Source: BS150m-G50 sp964501185 [NCBI: uncultured Bacteroidia bacterium]
Lineage (GTDB): Bacteria > CAIWAD01 > BS150m-G50
Assembly (NCBI GenBank): GCA_964501185.1
Contig: CAZCRT010000013.1
Coordinates: 1-7,327, forward strand
Reading direction: 5' to 3'
Length of the DNA stretch: 7,327 bases
In this document: piece by piece, positions 1-6,763 of the stretch
Numbering within the stretch: the first letter of the stretch is position 1
How the letters are laid out: each line of letters opens with the position of its first letter
The notes under the pieces: generated by a model
What the model saw: the letters and a program-made list of their open reading frames with translations, nothing else
The model's database searches: none
Told to the model about the DNA's origin: nothing
Made by a program: the position numbers and the translations under genes

Positions 1-183
1 TCGCCAGTTGATCGCAAGCGTAGAGTGGAGAAATGGGAGGGACTTCAGCAAACTTATTCTGCTGACGGAATTAGATATTTACAGGTAGATAAACATTGTA
101 AGCTACCTGCACAAAGCAAGTGCCTTAACAGATCAAAGGCTCCCTCCCACCAATACTCCAAACGTAATCAGTACTTAAAATAG
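1..183 (+). CDS. C-terminal end of an unrecognised protein (partial)
   Basis: Frame 1 is open from the first base to a TAG stop at 181-183, giving about 60 hydrophilic residues that end in KRNQYLK. The start lies outside the window. I do not recognise the family. The segment is rich in Lys, Arg and Gln, has two Cys (in DKHCKLP and SKCLN), and shows no membrane segment. Support for it being real is indirect. Sixty open codons would arise by chance about one time in twenty, but a clean hairpin begins only 3 bases after the stop, as expected for a gene end. It converges with the minus-strand remnant to its right. No function can be assigned from this piece. Confidence 0.4.
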   Translation, partial: SPVDRKRRVEKWEGLQQTYSADGIRYLQVDKHCKLPAQSKCLNRSKAPSHQYSKRNQYLK

Positions 184-185
184 TT

Positions 186-213
186 CTTGCCGGGGCCGTT
201 ATTCACCGGCAAG
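186..213. terminator. Hairpin between convergent frames, possible bidirectional terminator
   Basis: CTTGCCGG (186-193) pairs perfectly with CCGGCAAG (206-213) around a 12-base loop. It lies 3 bases after the + strand stop at 181-183 and about 10 bases after the minus-strand stop at 224-226. On the minus strand it is followed by AACTATTTT; on the + strand the T-rich run (ATTTAGATTTTT) comes about 20 bases later. The position suits a shared terminator, but neither U-tract is ideal. Confidence 0.5.
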
Positions 214-223
214 CCGTGTAATA

Positions 224-612
224 TTATACTAATTTAGATTTTTCATCAGTTCTATTGCTGACAAATGTGCCGCAAAACACGTGCCAATCTTCAGAGTAGC
301 GTTTATAGTTGACTGCGTAAATGTATTTTTTACCGACAGGCCTTATTATTAACCTATCTACTCCAGATGCTTTTTCTTCCACTGTGCAAATTCTATACAG
401 TCAGCACAATCGAAATTGATTACATATGATGGCAGTTGCCGTTCCATCCGTATGAGCAGGATCAAAGTCCACTGGACTATCCTGAGCAGACCGATTGAAG
501 AGTTCCCTATAATTACCACTCTCTATAGAAATCCCCTTGACATTACCCTGCCACCCCGCTATTCTGTTTCCTCCGATGAAGTCGCATCCAACGCGATTTT
601 CACAATCGCAAA
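224..612 (-). pseudogene. Broken minus-strand gene remnant upstream of topA
   Basis: On the minus strand one frame runs from the topA 5' region down to a TAA at 224-226 with a single interruption, TGA at 401-403. The first part carries CDCENRVGCDFIGG and ends ...TAIICNQFRLC before the TGA. The second part, in the same frame, includes KKYIYAVNYKRYSEDWHVFCG and ends DEKSKLV. Both halves look protein-like and Cys/aromatic rich. The Cys-flanked layout vaguely recalls small exported surface proteins, but I cannot name a family. No start codon with a ribosome site is visible: the frame runs on into topA, where it is surely only a shadow, so the 5' end appears lost. A hairpin follows its stop. Alternatives are a chance open frame, or two short genes with the first ending at the TGA. 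The 5' limit given here is approximate. Confidence 0.35.
537..565 (+). promoter_or_regulatory. Predicted sigma70 promoter of topA
   Basis: A perfect -35 box TTGACA (537-542) is followed, after a 17-base spacer, by TATTCT (560-565), one mismatch from the TATAAT consensus. Transcription would start near 572 and give a leader of about 55 bases before the topA start at 627. A second TATAAT at 508-513 has no good -35 box and is a weaker candidate. The promoter lies inside the minus-strand remnant. Confidence 0.65.
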
Positions 613-626
613 GTAAGGAATCAGTG

Positions 627-2747
627 ATGAGCAAATCATTAGTAGTGGTAGAGTCGCCCGCAAAAGCAAAGACGATCAGCCAGTATCTGGGTAACGAATT
701 CAAAGTGATCGCCTCGGTAGGGCACATCATCGACCTGCCGGTTAAGGAACTGGGTGTCGATCTGGAAGACAACTTCAAGCCTACCTATACTGTGATTCGT
801 GGTAAGACCCGCATTGTCAATCAGTTGAAAAAAGAAGCGGGAAATGCAGACCAGGTTCTGATCGCGACTGATGCTGATCTCGAAGGCGAAGCTATCGCCT
901 GGCACATTGCTAATACTGTCGAGAAGAAAAACCCCAATATTGCCCGGGTCCGTTTCTGGGAGGTCACCCGTAAATCAGTACGGGAAGCTATTGAGCATCC
1001 CGAAGAACTAGATATGAAGCGGGTAAACGCCCAACAGGCACGCAGAGTGCTTGACCGGCTGGTGGGATACAAAGTCAGCCCGGTGTTGTGGAAGACAATT
1101 ACCAAGGGGCTTTCCGCAGGACGAGTCCAATCGGTTGCGTTGCGCCTGATCTGTGAGCGGGAAGATGAAATCGAAAAATTTGTACCGGACGAATACTGGT
1201 CACTTGAGGCCATTTTCGCCAACCAGGCTGATCTTAAACTTAAAAGCGCCCTCTTCCGCCTTGATGGTGAAAAAGTAGCTATTACCTCTGAAGAAGAGAT
1301 GGCGCCGGTCCTCGAGGACGCCCGTAAGACCGAATACCAGTTGCAATCGATCAAGCTTAAGGAAACCCGGAGGAAAGCACCCGCTCCCTTTATTACCAGT
1401 ACACTGCAGCAGGATGCCGCGCGCCGTCTCGGCTACTCTGCCCGTAAAATCATGACGCTGGCACAACAGCTGTATGAAGGACAGGACACTGGTGAGGGTG
1501 AAGCGGTCGGCCTGATCACCTACATGCGTACCGACTCACGCCGGGTTGCTCCCGAAGCTCTGGCAGAAGCACGGGACTGGCTGGGGGAAAATCACCCCGA
1601 AAGCCTTCCGGACAAACCACAACTCTACGCTACCGGCAAGAAAGCACAGGACGCGCATGAGGCAATCAGGCCCACTGCAGTCTCCCGCACACCGGAGGCT
1701 CTGAAGGATCACCTGCCCCGAGATCTGTTCCGTCTTTACGAACTGATCTGGAGTCGTTTTGTCGCTTCTCAGATGACTCCTGCCGTTTCTGACCAGACCA
1801 CAATTGATATCAGCGGTGGTCGTTTCATATTCCGGACTACCGGCTCAATTCTGCGTAAGCCCGGCTTCCTGGCAGTCTATCCTGATGCCAAAGCCAAAGA
1901 TGAGGATAAGACCAACAATATTCCGGCAAATCTGGTTGAGGGGGAGAAGGTCAATCTGCAGGAGCTGTTCCCGGAGCAGCACTTCACCAAGCCACCACCC
2001 CGTTTCAATGAATCTTCCCTGGTGAAGGAGTTGGACGAGCTGGGCATCGGCCGCCCCTCAACATACGCCAGTATTATCTCTACCATAGAAGCCCGCAACT
2101 ATGTTGAAAAACAGGATCGCCGTTTCACTCCCACTGAGCTGGGACGAACCGTCAATAAAATCCTGGTGCGTTTCTTTGATGATTTCTTCAATGTGGATTT
2201 CACTGCACGTATGGAAGAGGGGCTTGATTCCATAGTCAGCGGGGGCGACTGGGTTGAGATCGTCCGCACTTTCTACACACCACTGGAAAAGAAACTTACC
2301 GAGGTGATGGAACAGCGGGCAGCTATCCGGGAAAAAGTGATTGAAAAAACCGGTGAAGCCTGTCCGGACTGTGGTGAAGAACTGATCAATCGCTGGGGTC
2401 GCAACGGTAAATTTGTCGGTTGCTCCGCTTTCCCGAAATGCCGGTATACCAGATCCCTGAACGCGGACAGTAAGAAAGCACCACAGGAGATCGGTATCGA
2501 CTGTCTTAACGATGGTTGTGATGGTCAACTGGTAGAAAGACGCACCAGACGTGGCAAAGTATTCTATGGTTGCAGCAATTATCCGAAATGTGATTTTGCC
2601 GCCTGGGATAAACCGCTGCTGACACCCTGCCCCGGTTGCGGGCATAGATACATCCTGGTACGGGAAAACCGCTCCGGAACAGTCTATATCTGTCCTGAAT
2701 GTAAAAAACGATTCCAAGAGGACGAGATTACACCTGAAACGGCTTGA
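627..2747 (+). CDS. topA: DNA topoisomerase I (type IA, omega protein)
   Basis: Relaxes negatively supercoiled DNA by cutting one strand through a 5'-phosphotyrosine. The 706-residue product has an N-terminal Toprim domain with Glu9 in VVVESPAKAK and acidic D82, D84 and E86. The active-site Tyr299 lies in GLITYMRTDS. Family landmarks AGRVQSVALRL, HEAIRPT and ELGIGRPSTYASII are all present. Three C-terminal zinc ribbons use C579/C582/C599/C605, C626/C631/C649/C655 and C668/C671/C689/C692. The ATG at 627 is preferred because TAAGGA (614-619) sits 7 bases upstream and MSKSLVVVESPAKAK matches the usual start of the family; the frame extends in-frame to TTG 537, but that codon is part of the -35 box. 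Odd point: the Toprim motif reads DADLEGE where DxDREGE is usual, so Arg is replaced by Leu85. xerC follows in the same direction after 97 bases. Confidence 0.97.
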   Translation: MSKSLVVVESPAKAKTISQYLGNEFKVIASVGHIIDLPVKELGVDLEDNFKPTYTVIRGKTRIVNQLKKEAGNADQVLIATDADLEGEAIAWHIANTVEKKNPNIARVRFWEVTRKSVREAIEHPEELDMKRVNAQQARRVLDRLVGYKVSPVLWKTITKGLSAGRVQSVALRLICEREDEIEKFVPDEYWSLEAIFANQADLKLKSALFRLDGEKVAITSEEEMAPVLEDARKTEYQLQSIKLKETRRKAPAPFITSTLQQDAARRLGYSARKIMTLAQQLYEGQDTGEGEAVGLITYMRTDSRRVAPEALAEARDWLGENHPESLPDKPQLYATGKKAQDAHEAIRPTAVSRTPEALKDHLPRDLFRLYELIWSRFVASQMTPAVSDQTTIDISGGRFIFRTTGSILRKPGFLAVYPDAKAKDEDKTNNIPANLVEGEKVNLQELFPEQHFTKPPPRFNESSLVKELDELGIGRPSTYASIISTIEARNYVEKQDRRFTPTELGRTVNKILVRFFDDFFNVDFTARMEEGLDSIVSGGDWVEIVRTFYTPLEKKLTEVMEQRAAIREKVIEKTGEACPDCGEELINRWGRNGKFVGCSAFPKCRYTRSLNADSKKAPQEIGIDCLNDGCDGQLVERRTRRGKVFYGCSNYPKCDFAAWDKPLLTPCPGCGHRYILVRENRSGTVYICPECKKRFQEDEITPETA

Positions 2748-2756
2748 TATTAAGGT

Positions 2757-2784
2757 GAACTCCTCTTATATTATTGAAGAGTTC
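2757..2784 (+). other. Imperfect hairpin after topA
   Basis: GAACTCCTC (2757-2765) faces GAAGAGTTC (2776-2784), nine pairs with one mismatch and a 10-base AT-rich loop. It starts 9 bases after the topA stop. No T-run follows, so it may be an mRNA-stabilising or processing structure rather than a terminator. Confidence 0.35.
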
Positions 2785-2788
2785 AGAA

Positions 2789-2820
2789 CCCCCAGTCAGC
2801 GGTAACTGGTGGTTGCTTTT
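2789..2820 (+). terminator. Candidate weak terminator or attenuator between topA and xerC
   Basis: CCCCCAGT (2789-2796) pairs with ACTGGTGG (2805-2812) with one mismatch and an 8-base loop, followed at once by TTGCTTTT (2813-2820). This has the form of a rho-independent terminator with an imperfect stem and a short T-run. Read-through into xerC seems likely, since I find no strong promoter in the spacer. Confidence 0.4.
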
Positions 2821-2844
2821 CCCCCACCCTGCGAAAGGCCCTGG

Positions 2845-3729
2845 ATGACCGACCACAGCGTCTTTGTCGCACATTTTCTCGATTATCTGCGTCATGAAAA
2901 ACACTGTTCCCGACACACGTTCACTGCGTATTCACGTGACCTGGAGCGCTTTCTGCACTGGTCCGGGGAGCATGATCAGCTGCCGGAGACAGCTGACACC
3001 ATCCGTAATTACCTTGCAAACCTGCTACAGCAGGGCTTACAACGTTCTACTGTAGCCCGCAGGCTGGCAGCTATCAAATCCTATTTCCGTTTTCTCTACC
3101 AGCGGGAGCTTCTGCCGGATAATCCTGCTGCCACCGTGACACCCATACGGGAGCACCGCCACCTGCCGCAATTCTTATCTGTCGGTGAAATGAGAAACCT
3201 GCTGGACAACGCACCCCGTGCCACTTTTTTCCAGCAACGGGACCGGACAATCCTGGAGATTTTTTACGCGACCGGTCTGAGGCTGGCCGAACTGACCGGT
3301 CTGAAACTGAAGGATATCTACCGTGGTGGAGTGCAGGTAACCGGCAAGGGGGGGCAGGAACGGGCGGTTCCACTGGGAGAAGCCGCACTGGCAGCTCTGA
3401 ACGATTACCTGCCTGTTCGCGCCAGCCACCTTGCCGCCAGCAAACAGAGCACCGATGCAGTTTTTGTCAACCGGTTCGGTCAACCGCTCAGCACCCGCTG
3501 GATACAGAAAATGGTGAGTAATCAGCTGTATACCATCTCAGGCCGCCGACAGCTGTCGCCACACAGCATCAGACACAGTTTTGCAACACATATGCTGGAT
3601 AACGGTGCAGATATACTGGCCATCAAAGAACTGCTGGGACATGCTTCTCTCTCAACCACCCAGCTGTACACTCATATGTCACGTCAGAAACTGAGTGAAG
3701 TCTATCGTAAAACACACCCCCGTTCCTAG
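2845..3729 (+). CDS. xerC: XerC-type tyrosine recombinase
   Basis: Site-specific recombinase expected to act with XerD at dif to resolve chromosome dimers before division. The 294-residue product has the usual Xer size: an N-terminal SAM-like DNA-binding domain (about residues 5-90, including AYSRDLERFLHW) and a C-terminal catalytic domain. All catalytic residues are visible: R146 in TGLRLAEL, K168 in VTGKGGQE, H240 and R243 in PHSIRHSFATHML, H266 in LLGHASLSTT and nucleophile Y275 in QLYTH. The ending SEVYRKTHPRS is closer to XerC than XerD from memory. ATG 2845 is chosen, with GAAAGG (2833-2838) upstream; an in-frame GTG at 2809 would add 12 residues unlike the family. No att-like repeats or phage genes adjoin it, so a housekeeping role is favoured over an integrase. 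XerD itself is a less likely alternative. Confidence 0.88.
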   Translation: MTDHSVFVAHFLDYLRHEKHCSRHTFTAYSRDLERFLHWSGEHDQLPETADTIRNYLANLLQQGLQRSTVARRLAAIKSYFRFLYQRELLPDNPAATVTPIREHRHLPQFLSVGEMRNLLDNAPRATFFQQRDRTILEIFYATGLRLAELTGLKLKDIYRGGVQVTGKGGQERAVPLGEAALAALNDYLPVRASHLAASKQSTDAVFVNRFGQPLSTRWIQKMVSNQLYTISGRRQLSPHSIRHSFATHMLDNGADILAIKELLGHASLSTTQLYTHMSRQKLSEVYRKTHPRS

Positions 3730-3738
3730 ACAGGGGGG
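3717..3738 (+). other. Short GC hairpin at the xerC/hpf junction
   Basis: CCCCC (3717-3721), at the end of xerC, can pair with the G-run at 3733-3738 around an 11-base loop holding the stop codon. ATTATATC follows, without a true T-run. It could modulate read-through or processing between xerC and hpf, or be chance. Confidence 0.25.
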
Positions 3739-3761
3739 ATTATATCATGAAAGGAGACAGG

Positions 3762-4049
3762 ATGAAAATTCTCGTTACAGCACGCCACTTCAAAGCCAAG
3801 CAGGAGCTCCAGGACTACGCCCACGCAGAAGCTACTAAGCTTGAACGTCATTTTGACAGAATTACAACAGTGGAGTGGATCCTATCCTTCCAGAAGAAAG
3901 ACCAGATCGCAGAATTGGTGGTCAAAGTACCAAAAGACCTGCTGCGGGTTGAAACCACCACAGATGACATGATGAAATCTATCGATCAGGCCGTTTCCAA
4001 GATGGTACGGCAATTGAAGAAGTATAAAGACCAGCTGCAAGGAAAGTGA
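3762..4049 (+). CDS. hpf: Ribosome hibernation promoting factor, short form
   Basis: Binds the 30S subunit in the mRNA/tRNA channel and favours inactive 100S ribosome dimers when growth slows. The product is 95 residues and has the HPF/RaiA (S30AE) beta-alpha-beta-beta-beta-alpha layout: MKILVTARHF opening strand, helix QELQDYAHAEATKLERHF, then VEWILSF, AELVVKVPKDL and LLRVETT strands, and a basic final helix with KMVRQLKKYKDQL. It lacks the C-terminal extension of long HPF, so dimerisation would need another factor or the short-HPF mechanism. ATG 3762 is chosen because AAGGAG (3751-3756) is correctly spaced 5 bases before it; the in-frame ATG at 3747 would place that Shine-Dalgarno inside the gene. 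It sits 3 bases before hprK, the common arrangement of hpf with PTS-regulatory genes. Confidence 0.92.
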   Translation: MKILVTARHFKAKQELQDYAHAEATKLERHFDRITTVEWILSFQKKDQIAELVVKVPKDLLRVETTTDDMMKSIDQAVSKMVRQLKKYKDQLQGK

Positions 4050-4052
4050 CAG

Positions 4053-5018
4053 GTGGATAGAATAACTGTAAAGAGCTTTTTCGGTGATAATCAGGCAGCC
4101 TGCAGTCTACGGTTACTGAATAGTGATACCGGCTTTGATCGTGAGATAACGGAACGAGATCTGCATCGCCCCGGACTTGCTCTGGCAGGTTTTGTAGAGC
4201 TTTTTACATATGACCGCGTTCAAGTGCTTGGCAATACAGAGATGAAGTATCTTGATTCCCTCTCACCGGAAATGAGACATCGGTCGCTGGAGAAACTGTT
4301 TCAGTTTCCCCTGCCCTGCCTGGTTGTAACCAACGGCAATGAAGTCCCTGAAGAGCTGCTCAAACTGGCCGACGCAGGAGGCGTTTGCATTTTTGGTACT
4401 GTGATGAAAACCACCGGGCTTTCACAGAAGATTGCCGCCTGGCTGGCAGCGGTTTTTGCCCCCACGACCACGATGCATGGCACTCTCGTTGATGTTTACG
4501 GTACCGGATTGCTATTGACAGGAAAGAGTGCTATCGGCAAGAGTGAAATCGCTCTCGATCTGGTGGAGCGGGGACATCGGCTGGTGGCAGACGACCTGGT
4601 CATCCTGCGGCGGCGCAGCGAAAACGTTCTGATCGGTTCCAGCAAGGAGATGTTCCACCAGTTCATGGAAATCCGGGGAGTGGGATTCATCGATGTAAGG
4701 CAGCTGTTTGGAATTCGTGCCATCCGTCTGCAGAAACGGGTAGAAGTCCAGATCAAGCTGGTGGAATGGGAAGAACGAGAACACCGTGACCGGACCGGGC
4801 TTGATCAACAGAAAACCTCAGTTCTGGATGTGGAAATTCCACTTATCGAACTACCGGTATTTCCCGGTAAAAATATCACTGTAATATGCGAAACGATCGC
4901 TCTCAACCTGCACCTGAACGTTTACGGGTATAATGCTGCCCAGCAGGTTGATACGATCCTGAAAGAATCACTGGAGAATAAGCGAATATCTCGCTACCTG
5001 AATAATGACACAGAGTAA
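4053..5018 (+). CDS. hprK: HPr kinase/phosphorylase
   Basis: Bifunctional enzyme that phosphorylates and dephosphorylates a regulatory Ser of HPr, linking carbon and energy state to PTS signalling. The 321-residue product has the family N-terminal domain (about 1-130) and the C-terminal kinase domain. Visible motifs are H142 in MHGTLVDVYG, the P-loop GKSAIGKS (157-164), D180/D181 in RLVADDLVIL, the HprK signature EIRGVGFIDVRQLFG (206-220), and the C-terminal CETIALNLHL...YGYNAA. The P-loop has Ala where Gly is usual (GxSGIGKS). The start is GTG 4053, preceded by AAGGAAAG (4039-4046) at 6 bases; no ATG fits near the family start. The 3' end overlaps the next gene by 14 bases. Its substrate HPr is not encoded here, nor is RapZ, which often follows hprK in related bacteria. 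Confidence 0.95.
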   Translation: MDRITVKSFFGDNQAACSLRLLNSDTGFDREITERDLHRPGLALAGFVELFTYDRVQVLGNTEMKYLDSLSPEMRHRSLEKLFQFPLPCLVVTNGNEVPEELLKLADAGGVCIFGTVMKTTGLSQKIAAWLAAVFAPTTTMHGTLVDVYGTGLLLTGKSAIGKSEIALDLVERGHRLVADDLVILRRRSENVLIGSSKEMFHQFMEIRGVGFIDVRQLFGIRAIRLQKRVEVQIKLVEWEEREHRDRTGLDQQKTSVLDVEIPLIELPVFPGKNITVICETIALNLHLNVYGYNAAQQVDTILKESLENKRISRYLNNDTE

Positions 5019-5388
5019 CATCCCACGCTGCCTGCTGATTACCCATGCTGAACTGGGCCGGGGACTCCTGACTGCGGTAACCCAGATTCTGGGGGCTCAG
5101 GAGGAGGTCATAACAATCAGCAATAGTGAACTCGCACTGCCACACCTTCTGTCCACCATAGAGGCGGAGTGTTCCCGCTCCGGTGAGACTTTCATTTTCA
5201 CTGATTTCAAGGGTGGCAGTTGTGATCTTGCAGCCCGTACTACTGCCAGCTCAGGGCTTGATCGATTTTGCATCAGCGGCGTTAACCTGGCCATGCTACT
5301 CTCCTTTTTCACCAAGCGCACTCTACTGAATGGTAAGGAACTGCAGCAGACTGTCGCAGAGGCGGGGAAAAGGGGAATAGAATTATGA
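5005..5388 (+). CDS. PTS mannose-family EIIA domain protein
   Basis: Phosphocarrier of the mannose/fructose/sorbose PTS family, expected to take phosphate from HPr onto a His and pass it to EIIB. The 127-residue single-domain product matches EIIA-Man in length. H14 in LLITHAEL is the predicted phosphorylated His, D67 in FTDFKGGS matches the conserved Asp of the second loop, and ISGVNLAMLL (90-99) is the third family motif. The His is followed by Ala where Gly is usual (THG), and the GGTP of many members is GGSC. ATG 5005 lies inside the end of hprK with no good Shine-Dalgarno close by, so translation is probably coupled to hprK. It overlaps the EIIB gene by 4 bases (ATGA). With no IIC/IID nearby, a regulatory role is more likely than sugar uptake. 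Confidence 0.88.
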   Translation: MTQSNIPRCLLITHAELGRGLLTAVTQILGAQEEVITISNSELALPHLLSTIEAECSRSGETFIFTDFKGGSCDLAARTTASSGLDRFCISGVNLAMLLSFFTKRTLLNGKELQQTVAEAGKRGIEL

Positions 5389-5873
5389 CGGGTGGGTTTT
5401 CTAACCCCATTTTCAGGGTAGATGATCGTCTGCTGCATGGAAGTGTTGTTATCGGGTGGGGTGAAACCATACCTGTAGCAGAGTTCCTGCTGGCTGATGA
5501 TGAGGTCAGCGGGGACGAACTGGTACGGGAGCTCTGCCTGACCTGCGTCCCCCCTGAGAAACGTGTTCAAGTTCTCTCCATAACTGACTCAGTTACCTAC
5601 CTGAAGGAAACCGGCAGTGATAAAATGATGATGGTGGTTGTGCGTAGTTGCGCGGATGCCGTGGCTCTGTATCGGGGTGGTATTGATTTTGACCGGTTGA
5701 ATCTCGGAGGTATCCACTTCCGCAGGGGCAGTCGTCAGCTGCTCCCTTATATATTCCTGACAACGGAAGATGAAAAAAACCTGCTCTATCTCCGTGAAAA
5801 CGGGGTAGAGCTCTACTGCCGTGATCTGCCGGTAAACAGACGCTATTCGCTGGAGGAGTTATTAAATGAGTAA
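5385..5873 (+). CDS. PTS mannose-family EIIB protein
   Basis: Partner of the preceding EIIA: it would receive phosphate on H18 in RVDDRLLHGSVVIGWG. The 162-residue length, the RxDDRLxHG motif near the N terminus, NLGGIHFRRG (about 106-115) and the closing YSLEELL are typical of the Man/Fru/Sor EIIB family. The usual HGQV reads HGSV here, next to the active His. The start overlaps the EIIA stop as ATGA, with AAGGGGAA (5370-5377) 7 bases upstream, and the end overlaps the MCE gene by 8 bases. No IIC or IID membrane partners are in the window, so phosphate may go to an unknown target or EIIB may act as a signalling protein. Family is secure; transport function is not. Confidence 0.88.
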   Translation: MTGGFSNPIFRVDDRLLHGSVVIGWGETIPVAEFLLADDEVSGDELVRELCLTCVPPEKRVQVLSITDSVTYLKETGSDKMMMVVVRSCADAVALYRGGIDFDRLNLGGIHFRRGSRQLLPYIFLTTEDEKNLLYLRENGVELYCRDLPVNRRYSLEELLNE

Positions 5874-6738
5874 ACCGGATCGTAGACGATCGGGACTGTT
5901 TCAGACTGGTCTTTCAGGACTGATCGCGTTACTGATACTTATCAGTGGCCTGCTTTGGGGACAGAGAATAAATCCCTTTGTCAGATATCAGGAGATAAAT
6001 GTCCATTTTGAAAGTGCCGCCGGTATAGGGAACGGGGATTCGGTCTACCTGAATGGAATGGTGGTTGGCAATGTCAGTGATCTGATCCTACAGAAAAACG
6101 GTGTACAGTTGACACTACACCTGCCGTTGGATCTGCCTCTAACTGATGATGCTGTCTTTCAGATCGGTTCGCTGGATCTGATGGGTGGCCACGCTGTCTT
6201 TGTAAAAAACGGGAGCGGCCCTCCATTCAAGAACTCGGATTATCCACGCCAGGGAATCCTGCTACCCGGTACCGGTGACCTGATGGCAGAAGCAAAAAAC
6301 CTGATAGACAATCTCGACCTGCTGATGGGCAGGCTGGCAGATCTTCTGCCGGCAGGTGAAGAGCCATTGCCATTTCGACAGCTGGCAAATGAGATCGTGC
6401 TGCTGACAGTTGAAGCCAGAGAGCTGTTGCAGAATCTCCAGAATGATCAGCAACGGATTGCCACCGGATTATCGACAGTGCTGGCAGATACTGATTCCCT
6501 GCTTCTGGAGACACGAGCTCCTCTGCGAGAACTATTGGTAAACAGCAACGAAGGCATGAATGCCCTCAAGAACCTGATCGACGATCTGCAGGGAATGCTG
6601 CAGCAACCCGGAACCCTGCAGAAGCTGGCTACCGATTCTTCGCTCTATGTCGCAACCCTGGCAACTGTGGTTGAACTGGATTCACTGCTGGAAGCGATCG
6701 GTGAGCATGGGTTGCTCAAGTTTCATAAGAAAGAGTGA
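5866..6738 (+). CDS. MCE/MlaD-family protein, inner-membrane anchored
   Basis: Predicted periplasmic lipid-binding component of an MCE (MlaFEDB-like) transporter moving phospholipids or other hydrophobic molecules across the envelope. The 290-residue product starts with a basic stretch (KPDRRR), one membrane segment at about 11-31 (GLIALLILISGLLWG), then an MCE domain at about 41-115 with FESAAGIGNGDSVYLNGMVVG and GSLDLMGG. A long helical, Leu/Gln-rich tail follows (about 138-270), with repeated LL pairs that suggest a coiled coil or hydrophobic tunnel. GGAGGAG (5852-5858) lies 7 bases before ATG 5866, inside the EIIB gene, so this start has a strong ribosome site of its own. MlaE permease and MlaF ATPase genes are not in the window. 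Specific substrate cannot be inferred. Confidence 0.88.
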   Translation: MSKPDRRRSGLFQTGLSGLIALLILISGLLWGQRINPFVRYQEINVHFESAAGIGNGDSVYLNGMVVGNVSDLILQKNGVQLTLHLPLDLPLTDDAVFQIGSLDLMGGHAVFVKNGSGPPFKNSDYPRQGILLPGTGDLMAEAKNLIDNLDLLMGRLADLLPAGEEPLPFRQLANEIVLLTVEARELLQNLQNDQQRIATGLSTVLADTDSLLLETRAPLRELLVNSNEGMNALKNLIDDLQGMLQQPGTLQKLATDSSLYVATLATVVELDSLLEAIGEHGLLKFHKKE

Positions 6739-6763
6739 GTAAACCACTCTGGATTTCGATTCA

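Noticed and set aside
401-403. TGA as a selenocysteine codon in the minus-strand frame
   Set aside because: No known selenoprotein context or clear SECIS hairpin follows directly; a nonsense mutation, frameshift or natural end is simpler.
508-513. TATAAT as the main topA promoter
   Set aside because: It has no acceptable -35 box at 16-18 bases; the TTGACA/TATTCT pair at 537-565 is better.
416-616. Small + strand frame upstream of topA
   Set aside because: It overlaps the more protein-like minus-strand frame, has no good ribosome site, and contains the promoter elements of topA.
821-1354. Long minus-strand open frame opposite topA
   Set aside because: It lies wholly inside topA in antisense, is Ser/Arg rich with low-complexity composition, and has no recognisable motif or ribosome site.
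2058-2717. 219-codon minus-strand frame opposite the topA zinc ribbons
   Set aside because: It is antisense to a conserved region of topA; its residues mirror the topA codons and show no family features.
2845-3729. Tyrosine recombinase as a phage or island integrase
   Set aside because: Its length, XerC-like ending and position between topA and hpf, with no att-like repeats, tRNA or phage genes, favour chromosomal XerC.
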